A stretch of DNA of 21,173 nt. Origin: a virus. The notes under the pieces were generated by a model that was given only the letters and a program-made list of their open reading frames with translations, ran no database searches and had not been told where the DNA came from. Location: IMG/VR virus record IMGVR_UViG_3300037189_004921, positions 1 through 21,173 of that record, one strand, 5' to 3'. Every line of letters starts with the position of its first letter. Positions within the stretch are counted from its first letter, which is position 1. Made by a program: the position numbers and the translations under genes. Of the stretch, positions 18,801 through 21,173 are shown in pieces.

Positions 18801-21173
18801 CACATTAAGACCAGGTCAAATTAAAGGCTTACCAATGTACTTCTTCCACACTTATACCCCTTACATTTATGATGATAGAGGCAAGATGTTTACCGGATCA
18901 ATAACTGACACTACTCTTACAGTTACCGCTATAGTAGGTTCTAGTACTACTTTAAATATAGGAGATCATGTGTACGGCAGGGGCGTAGAATTTGCGGGAT
19001 TGGGAACTGTCATTACTGGATTTGGTACAGGTACCGGTCGTTTAGGTACGTACACGGTGTCTCAATCACAGACGGTTTCGTCTACTGATATGAGTACAGG
19101 CGGTGGTGCAAAAATTGAAGTACACCGTCCTAGATTCAACCCAGTATCAATTACTAATCAATACTTTATTAAAATTTTAGATTACGGATACAAGTATGTT
19201 GATGACGACCAAATTTTATTACAAGGGTCATTATTAGGTGGGACCAACATTACTAATGATGCTAGTATCAACATACGTTATGCAGATGATTTTGGTAGAA
19301 TTCAAATTGTTACTGTAACTGGAGTTTCAATGGGTGGATTTAAACAATATTTTGTAACACCAATTAGTCCTACTCAAGTTTTGTTATTCCAAGATAGTAA
19401 CCTAACTATTCCAGTAATATATAACGAGTTTGACTATAATAATACAACTACTGACTTTGGATTTATTCCAGAACCGTTATCATCTGGTGGTGGGTACAAG
19501 TACACTGTAACCGCTATTGTTTCATATGACAAAAAAGTTTGGCGTTGTTTAGTCAGTAATAGTGATGATGTATTTGACTATGCTAAGTGGCAAGAAATCA
19601 AGAGTGATGACAGAATTTTAAATGCAATTGATAGAGCTATTGGTTTCTACGAACCTACAGCAGATATGCCGGCAAAAGATTTAACTCAACTGTTTACTGG
19701 TATAACATATCCTGATGCAGTTTATTACGGCAACAGTTTCTCCCCCGAAGATGAATTACCTTTAGATATCATATTAAGAGATAGAACATACTACCCTAGA
19801 GATACCGATATTAAAGCAATAATTTATGACGGTTCAGAATATTTGGCAGTCGGGGAAACAGCAACGCATTCTGTTGCTTTAATAAGTTCGGATGGCATTA
19901 ATTGGCGCATAATTAAACTATCAGATCAAAACTTAGGTGTAACCGATGTTGTTTATTCGGGATTATACTATGTAATTACTACTACAACTATAGCGACCCC
20001 TGTGTTAATAAGTGGTGACAAAATATTTTGGTCTACACTAGGATCTCCGTCTGCATATGACTTTGCGCCATACGGTTACTCTGGGTATGATACACTTGCA
20101 TTAACTGTTCCTAATGAATCAATGTATTCTTTAACTTATGTAAATGACAAGTTTTTTGCTATAGGCAAAAATATTGTTTCTAGTGATGATGGCATTACTT
20201 GGGAAATTGTGTTTAGTTTTAATAGTGTATTAGATAACCAAATTAAGAATTTACGCTATGTAGAAACAACTGGATTTGTTGGATACATTGCAGTAGGCGG
20301 TGGAGATCAAGTTGTAGCCAATGCCGGATCCTCTGCGCCTAATATTCAACGTAAAGCTAAAATTATTACTTCCGTTGCGGGCACGTGGAGTCTACATAGT
20401 CCTTCGTTTACTTCTAATCAAATGAATACTGTTATTTCTTCAAGTACTGTAATTGTAATTGCAGGGGAAAACGGAGAGATTTGGTATAGTGGTAATACCA
20501 GTAACTGGATATTAGCTAGCACAGCCGGCGGATCAGTCAATGCGACATTACGAGATAGTGCATATGGTAATAGCGTTTTTATTATCGTTGGTGATGCACC
20601 CAGGGATATTAACGGTAAAATAAACGGCCCATCGTCAATTCTAAAATCAACCGATGGTATATCTTGGGGTAAAATTTCAAGCCCAATAAATTATGACTTG
20701 ACCGGTATTACTTTCGACGGAGCCTATTTCTATGCTGTTGGTGATAACGGTGTTATTATTCGTAGCACATATGGAACTGTATGGGAAGATATTTCTTTTA
20801 TCACAACCGACAGCCCGTTATATGATATCAAAGGAAGTACATACTTGGCGGGTTATGGTCCTGAAGAACTTGTACCCGGGGTTATATATGATTCATTGTC
20901 AATGAAGGTCATTAATCGTCCAGGCTCATACTGGGACAATGACACCTTTACTCAGTCTTTCTTGTATAAAAACACTGGTTATAATATTGTGTCTACAATA
21001 CTGACACCGACCGGAACTACTGCTAGCTTTGATAACTTGGTAGAAAATCCTGCTCAACTTGCAATATTTGTAGTTAATAGCAGTACTAAGTTAGGTAATA
21101 GAATTTACGAAGGTCATGGATATACACTAAATTGGATTACAAAAACGATTACTCTAACTTCTGTGTTGACTGC
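6814..21173 (+). CDS. Giant multidomain virion structural protein, 3'-partial (at least 4,786 residues)
   Basis: One uninterrupted frame from ATG 6814 to the window edge; I read every codon and found no stop, so the gene continues outside. Likely a baseplate-attached or fibre-like structural protein, over 500 kDa. N-terminal region: '[15 protein letters not shown]' (10-24), '[15 protein letters not shown]' (130-144), cupredoxin-like 175-252, '[11 protein letters not shown]' (632-642). Middle: '[12 protein letters not shown]' (1237-1248), '[14 protein letters not shown]' (1409-1422), carbohydrate-binding-like 1895-1936, FG-GAP-like propeller 2301-2945. Later: '[13 protein letters not shown]' (3379-3391), '[15 protein letters not shown]' (3475-3489), 'FPVAG' module (3581-3638), Gly-Thr module (4030-4094), second carbohydrate-binding-like segment (4230-4260), Asp-box propeller (4336-4665), '[10 protein letters not shown]' (4680-4689). 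Only ten cysteines, no signal peptide or membrane segment seen. These motifs recall giant 'virion structural proteins' beside gp6 in marine T4-like phages (recalled, not searched). Exact role is inferred from position. Confidence 0.85.
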   Translation, partial: MAKRVRTIDFLPEIFKTDINNQFLSATLDQLVQPPNFKKIQGFIGSKFGYGVTSNDGYVAEPTKTRSDYQLEPAVIFKKKDTQVAIDAITYPELVDALYVEGAATDNHNNLFTNEFYSWDSFTDLDKLINYSQYYWLPQGPEPVNISDTAMYKSGTFTMLSNNVVYDITSDLFTFDVSNPTITLVRGGLYKFVVGQDTRLFIQTEPGITGYEKLRTNISTREVYGVDNNGLSTGTITFHVPLANAQDEYNYPGNNPVDLVTTKSIGDIHGKKLSELNNIDGIASLDGKRILFYGTQPGVQAYIGDFYGEYAFDVDNPGRVTPIVTEVTATTGEVTDFDEENFDSDPLGYTRHTITCLSTSGFDVNDAVTFTGISFGGIEEGLVYYIASIVNNTTFTISPSLYGAALELTNGTTNSNGKLYVTVHQGGFEEGTLTTINNNFYRISYVGEEDDPIISLYEDGVIPNDQTIEINYGKQYITRRFVRNAYGEISLVPLITANLNKLYYQDSNNPDQYGIIKLIDAPSLSGIDVDDIIGKKTYTSPNGVTFTNGLKVKFNGNIIPAKYTTDQYYVEGVGTSIALLPVSEQLVPEPFGQGFFAPFDNAAYDTDAYGSALLVPADSDYITINRNSKSKNAWSRSNRWFHVDVLNTTLANNNNSPMVKAALSNSTARAKRPIIEYYPNIKLFNSGSMGKAPVDYINFTVTDAFNQVAGKTTYFPDGEENELFDGARIIFANDTNVDVRNKIFVCTYSKTKSTSTGSTITLSKAADGDVLYNDQTVIVKGTAYQGKSFYFDGSNWIPAQFKQYVNQYPKFDIFDNNGISFGDIEYYPGTDFVGSTLFEYQAGSGVNDIILGFPIKYSSITNIGDISFSVSLNSQTFNYVYNSQSITTPVNSGYVHIYSSNTIHDRHIGWQTAVAPSIQYQVFKFTYSQDTIICDVPAKDAAKTEWPVITVYVDNQRTTDYTYVVTDTTTVITLSNLPALGTPVEILIYSDSVSKVAYYQIPANFDHNPFNSQVAVVNLGDLRGHYKSICNNIKTLTGNAFGPNNFRDLGNIITYGTRIIQNSASLVAPSIFLKSSDNNIFNALTFNANEYTKFKAALMDIVNRSDYSPLQSNSDILDDALDQLTGTKSDTNSFFWSDMLPSKGALTVKTYNFKSGVDSSIYPLTKVYDYATANYNGILVYLNRKIDGVVRNIQLLNDIDYQVSSTEKSLTISKYLLPNDVITIKEYSQTYGSYVPNTPTKMGLYPSYIPEVFKDNSFITPTYFIRGHDGSYTKLYGEYNSGYLEDFRDRVLFEFENRIYNNLKVKAKIPLAYDDIFPGQFRTTDYSFDKLNAIYSSQFLNWVGTNRVNYQSQYYSSTNEFTWNYKNSTNKLTNTNLAQGNWRGVFYWLYDTSHPDTRPWELLGINNKPTWWDSRYGEAPYTSENILLWTDLSKGYVWNNGDSYINTKRVRPELLKVLPVDSKGRLVSPFTNVLSAYDTKTFNTDWNIGDLGPTEYSYRKSSQWPFDLMRMYALTKPAQFFSLGIDLDVLQYNYEFKQYLVNDRLRQPPSSLLIYGGGEDHAAHSYLNWIVDYLNQYGINGSQQVSDYLNNTDVRLTYRMAGFSDKELLKFYAEKGSPNSKNNSLLIPDESYNIIMYENQPYDTIVYSSIVIQKTSLGYRVYGNSQDKSYFVVSDPNLNGILDTITIDNYTVRVAKLYNKTTTYVPYGTEFTNLSALVQFIGGYGNYLETQGVKFNNIENALELNWKQMIAELIYWSRSGWEDGSIVNLNPNANSITITTERGILQPLTIYRDNYILNQNLLPIALNDLAITRLDTTFTATALNQGDSISFMRSKISGVEHIVVFDNTTVFNDTMFNLVTGLRQQRIYVKGVKTAEWTGQMNAAGFIINQDNIQEWITNQKYNKGSIVKHKNEYWIAKKVTVTPATKFNPDEWNKTSYETIQKGMLPNPSTRAYESTLYYNTNIANLKNDADLLGFSLIGYRPRNYLAEANLDDTTQVNIYKNLISSKGTRNAFDSLVGINLQQTNLKYDLYDNWAIKTSEYGGVLNKNFIELTLDESQLLGNPATVGIVHGEELSGIQQIIQLYDLKNYGYAVNNTNILPTIPSTTDSKLPSAGYVNLDDISYTGYYINNLDNTSIGDLYKNDYIWIADKIGEWKVYTPMASTSRLVNVINNLNNTCTFVFSGHHNFSVNDNFGIINYEYRINGYYTVLSIDNLTTIVVDLVIDSSVGNITGGINSIMFKLENQRVERAKDIASLKLLNSEYVNNKVWVDKNLSGEWSVLRKTNNYSHTTFVKPGGTIEFGSAVSYTDKLGFFVSDPANSKVHRFIEVNSGNTDYALVDTITHGQGYGTAIVKNDEVMIISQPDPFGDLSILYVYRMVKNDRIVSLVEEQILAVAGFRLGDSVALSGDGEMFYASIIDLNAIVEFQRNADYTYYDIGATLKSSVTPGSTSIELNGNIPNLVPGRYITFTAFGYDEKYMIVTSKYNSSTNSTSVYLYTPVPYSVGVGANVYRASISYFLLGAITSEGLANGTDLFSYSLATNYDGSKLFVGSPQADFSGQLQDSGYAFIFDRLIENWEVITDSQAGSFTLFFLPWQPTPTSVVYLNGVKLNPSYYVLISNLLVIGPILRAGDIVTVSSGNLVLVQQLASYDLIEDIDPGAKFAWSLDCNTSGSEVLVGSPFNLNPEEKEGAVFRYSNEGKHFGRITGILQCTLLEPASILINGYRVALPDPTLLSAGDAFYVANKINQAVINNVFAYATEDNRLVIRLRDVDLNPVNNKLNLTVFNANVMTQLGIATYLKTQVVYDPHPSTRTQFGYKVKFNEQNSFVVSAPAGTRYVGTQFDFSNDENNHNDTVFDNNFTQWEDAYGDAGTVYMYDYIPSYAESLLTASNYVYSQSLPDTVIDYGRQPFYGQSLDFYKNKVMIGSPNFKNGTVNGRVTVYSNEVGVANWAVYRESSNVIDIDKIQKVQIYNNITNVTLESLDYFDPQQGKLLGPIRENIDFITSVDPAGYNNLNAKGNMAWGKNQVGKIWFDVTTTKFINYHQNDLEYNSKYWGNIFPGSTVTVYSWIESDVLPAFYTGDGQPYNFGSYSLGFETDAGGNLVTRYYYWVRNTNVLFGLQGKTLTDAVIAQYIANPQSSGISYFAPLAPNVYSLYNVRDVVYSKNTNLHIGFSTNDIDIPNHSEYQLIRNGYANDFLKGVPDKVNYLEPSGLYNKLLCSFSGVDEIGQVLPNPNLPKLLQVGIGTRPSQSLFVNRFTALENYLQYANTVMKTYPINELSTVTFLNTYGNTYDTRKYWQNVYWWAEGYQSTTKTAFEVATYYDLLKVDGKEGLIVGVSMNSQGKREIYKYTADAWSRIGLEDGTIEFLSNLWDYQDNKIGFGDVFFDTVSFDAYPSLETRYIIRALNEQIYTGPLNIYKNKSLILVFEYIQSENVESSNYLPWLNKTSLADVSYTVRGLIPYQKYQSDNTNLLEGYLNEVKPYHVVLKEFSFKYDGVDTFDGNITDFDLPSQYNRNLNRFVSPRLTYTTPSDTGEYTSTDPIWSSNNAYQTWVDNYGLKLIAKKNQVLAKLVRYVNNTSQALYVDNASSFPVAGLVTIGGELISYTTVDRARGKLSGLSRGVSNTSVIEHYPGTSVYADLPGVIVLDSGRAYIDPPIVKAYIDTTKYPAPKREAILKAAMGGGKVIEIEVIDPGEGYAVAPEIIFQSAFETDFTVNNINFQSNLIVIDPTAIVTGDLIKIVNDASGMEAITTGYYYVKVLGFNRTRGVITNDPVISLHYNYRDSLVGEHKVVFNQAVDPLITYTLQMVPRAIAVTTNPLLRSINTTIRLDRTSYTTMIEEWKSGTYWPSPFNSLGNDASTNTALSFGIPFQFEYDDGKNFQDSVSGNGVKFTIYNQTMLGSYAASIESPGASYAVGDTITVEGFYLDGVTGANNCVITVTQINGSTSGPIRTVTVSGTPYSRTGAGSQGALLPITGVTSVDVTPDTPVVVALNYRPSTLRPGQIKGLPMYFFHTYTPYIYDDRGKMFTGSITDTTLTVTAIVGSSTTLNIGDHVYGRGVEFAGLGTVITGFGTGTGRLGTYTVSQSQTVSSTDMSTGGGAKIEVHRPRFNPVSITNQYFIKILDYGYKYVDDDQILLQGSLLGGTNITNDASINIRYADDFGRIQIVTVTGVSMGGFKQYFVTPISPTQVLLFQDSNLTIPVIYNEFDYNNTTTDFGFIPEPLSSGGGYKYTVTAIVSYDKKVWRCLVSNSDDVFDYAKWQEIKSDDRILNAIDRAIGFYEPTADMPAKDLTQLFTGITYPDAVYYGNSFSPEDELPLDIILRDRTYYPRDTDIKAIIYDGSEYLAVGETATHSVALISSDGINWRIIKLSDQNLGVTDVVYSGLYYVITTTTIATPVLISGDKIFWSTLGSPSAYDFAPYGYSGYDTLALTVPNESMYSLTYVNDKFFAIGKNIVSSDDGITWEIVFSFNSVLDNQIKNLRYVETTGFVGYIAVGGGDQVVANAGSSAPNIQRKAKIITSVAGTWSLHSPSFTSNQMNTVISSSTVIVIAGENGEIWYSGNTSNWILASTAGGSVNATLRDSAYGNSVFIIVGDAPRDINGKINGPSSILKSTDGISWGKISSPINYDLTGITFDGAYFYAVGDNGVIIRSTYGTVWEDISFITTDSPLYDIKGSTYLAGYGPEELVPGVIYDSLSMKVINRPGSYWDNDTFTQSFLYKNTGYNIVSTILTPTGTTASFDNLVENPAQLAIFVVNSSTKLGNRIYEGHGYTLNWITKTITLTSVLT
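7336..7569 (+). other. Cupredoxin-like segment of giant protein
   Basis: Residues 175-252 read '[20 protein letters not shown]', then 'LFIQTEPG', then '[18 protein letters not shown]'. This follows the pattern of cupredoxin-like beta-sandwich modules in phage structural proteins (NPTlxLxRGxtYxFxV ... GTitFxVP). The usual metal ligands (His before the second block, Cys and His near the end) are not seen, so it is probably a structural module that does not bind copper. Confidence 0.45.
9649..9786 (+). repeat. 'VYLNG'-type beta module, copy 1 in giant protein
   Basis: Residues 946-991: '[20 protein letters not shown]', a Thr/Val strand, then '[15 protein letters not shown]'. It matches the common phage tail-protein module of the form VxVYLNGxxxxxxYxV...LxxGDxIxIxxYS. 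Two further diverged copies occur in the same protein at 10339-10500 and 14602-14730. Confidence 0.45.
10339..10500 (+). repeat. 'VYLNG'-type beta module, copy 2 in giant protein
   Basis: Residues 1176-1229: '[19 protein letters not shown]', '[15 protein letters not shown]', '[14 protein letters not shown]'. It shares the strand-turn-strand pattern and the closing 'xxxDxITIxxYS' with copy 1. It directly precedes the conserved '[12 protein letters not shown]' segment. Confidence 0.45.
12496..12618 (+). other. Carbohydrate-binding-module-like segment 1 (CBM5/12-type pattern)
   Basis: Residues 1895-1936 read '[20 protein letters not shown]', 'WIAKKV', then '[10 protein letters not shown]'. The order W ... 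Y-x-x-G-x-x-V-x-x-x-x-x-Y-W-x-A ... F ... W is that of the small chitin/cellulose-binding CBM5/12 modules, with three aromatic positions kept. It also matches small virion-fibre modules of unknown ligand. Sugar binding is inference from pattern only. Confidence 0.45.
14602..14730 (+). repeat. 'VYLNG'-type beta module, copy 3 in giant protein
   Basis: Residues 2597-2639: '[20 protein letters not shown]' and '[13 protein letters not shown]'. It is the copy closest to the common module. It lies between FG-GAP-like blades 4 and 5, so it looks like a module inserted into the propeller. Confidence 0.5.
14962..15171 (+). other. Hook-IN-like insertion between FG-GAP blades 5 and 6
   Basis: Residues 2717-2786: '[17 protein letters not shown]', '[20 protein letters not shown]', 'RLVIRL', 'NKLNLTVFN'. 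The order IxING ... xxINxAxIxxVxAxxxxxxLxI resembles the flagellin/hook IN motif, which also occurs in phage structural proteins. The match is by pattern only. Confidence 0.35.
17551..17727 (+). other. 'FPxxG ... RG' tail-protein module
   Basis: About residues 3580-3638: '[20 protein letters not shown]', '[20 protein letters not shown]', then 'EHYPGTSVY'. This wording (short strand, SFPxxGxxxIGxExIxY, then LxxLxRG and HxxGTxVY) is a small beta module that recurs in phage tail and fibre proteins. It is followed by '[10 protein letters not shown]' and '[11 protein letters not shown]', two copies of a GxGYxxxPxI turn motif. Confidence 0.4.
18901..19095 (+). other. Gly-Thr-rich repeat module
   Basis: Residues 4030-4094: '[20 protein letters not shown]', 'GDHVYGRGV', '[20 protein letters not shown]', '[11 protein letters not shown]'. 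The pattern TxLTVTAVxSGxIxVGxxLxGxGV...GTxIxxxGTGTGGxGTYTVxxSQTVxSTxM is a module I recall from surface and phage structural proteins of many bacteria and viruses. A single copy is seen here, although the module is often tandem elsewhere. Confidence 0.5.
19501..19605 (+). other. Carbohydrate-binding-module-like segment 2
   Basis: About residues 4230-4264: '[20 protein letters not shown]', then 'FDYAKWQEI'. It has the same Y ... V-x-Y-x-x-x-x-W ... S-x ... F-x-x-x-x-W skeleton as segment 1. It is followed by '[14 protein letters not shown]' and '[18 protein letters not shown]', a conserved-looking linker before the Asp-box propeller. Confidence 0.4.
19819..20808 (+). other. Asp-box (BNR/Ycf48-like) seven-bladed beta-propeller
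   Basis: Seven Asp-box-like motifs start at residues 4358 (SSDGINW), 4400 (SGDKIFW), 4456 (SSDDGITW), 4519 (TSVAGTW), 4559 (SGNTSNW), 4612 (STDGISW) and 4651 (STYGTVW), spaced 39-63 residues apart. Most are preceded by a 'YxAVG' or 'FxxxG' strand ('YLAVGE', 'FFAIGK', 'YIAVGG', 'VIVIAG', 'FIIVGD', 'FYAVGD'), the blade pattern of sialidase and Ycf48-type propellers. Copies 1, 3 and 6 are near canonical; 2, 4, 5 and 7 are degenerate. Sialidase catalytic residues cannot be assigned, so binding rather than catalysis is more likely. Confidence 0.6.

Noticed and set aside
19819-20808. Asp-box propeller as a captured photosystem assembly (Ycf48) gene
   Set aside because: The repeats are in frame inside the giant structural protein with no own start or signal peptide; similarity is of fold type only.
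6814-21173. Separate genes inside the giant frame
   Set aside because: No stop codon occurs in the frame, and all other-strand or other-frame openings in this stretch are under about 90 codons with no motif.

Overview
The window is one strand-coherent, AT-rich block of virion genes from a tailed phage with a contractile (T4-like) tail. The first three genes are recognisable baseplate components: a gp5-type central hub/spike protein, a gp25-type wedge protein and a gp6-type wedge protein. Wording of their conserved segments is closest, from memory, to marine or freshwater T4-like myoviruses rather than coliphage T4. No host gene, integrase, tRNA, CRISPR array or insertion sequence is visible, and all genes run on the + strand.

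Layout: (1) 1-2934, the 3' part of the hub gene, whose reading frame is open at the left edge, so its start and OB-fold are probably outside. It has a gp5/VgrG-like beta-helix and then a very long Gly/Ala/Ser-rich extension ending in a predicted coiled coil. (2) 2954-3397, the gp25 wedge gene. (3) 3444-6800, the gp6 wedge gene, much longer than T4 gp6. (4) 6814 to the right edge, a single reading frame that I translated codon by codon and found free of stops through 21171: at least 4,786 residues, with the end outside the window. It fills two thirds of the window. Sequences resembling the T4 late promoter (NATAAATA) lie just upstream of genes 25 and 6, each followed at once by a ribosome binding site. 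None precedes the giant gene, which starts 13 bases after the gp6 stop and is probably co-transcribed with it.

The giant protein is the highlight. It is a cysteine-poor mosaic of extracellular-type beta modules: a cupredoxin-like segment near the N-terminus, repeated short 'VYLNG' beta modules, two carbohydrate-binding-module-like segments, seven FG-GAP-like blades with large insertions (one flagellin hook-IN-like), a tail-protein 'FPxxG' module, a Gly-Thr repeat module, and near the visible end seven Asp-box-like motifs that make a second, unrelated seven-bladed propeller. The order hub - gp25 - gp6 - giant puts the giant protein where T4 carries gene 7, so I infer that it attaches to the baseplate wedge at its N-terminus and carries receptor- or glycan-binding modules outward. 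This role is inference; only the architecture is read from the sequence.
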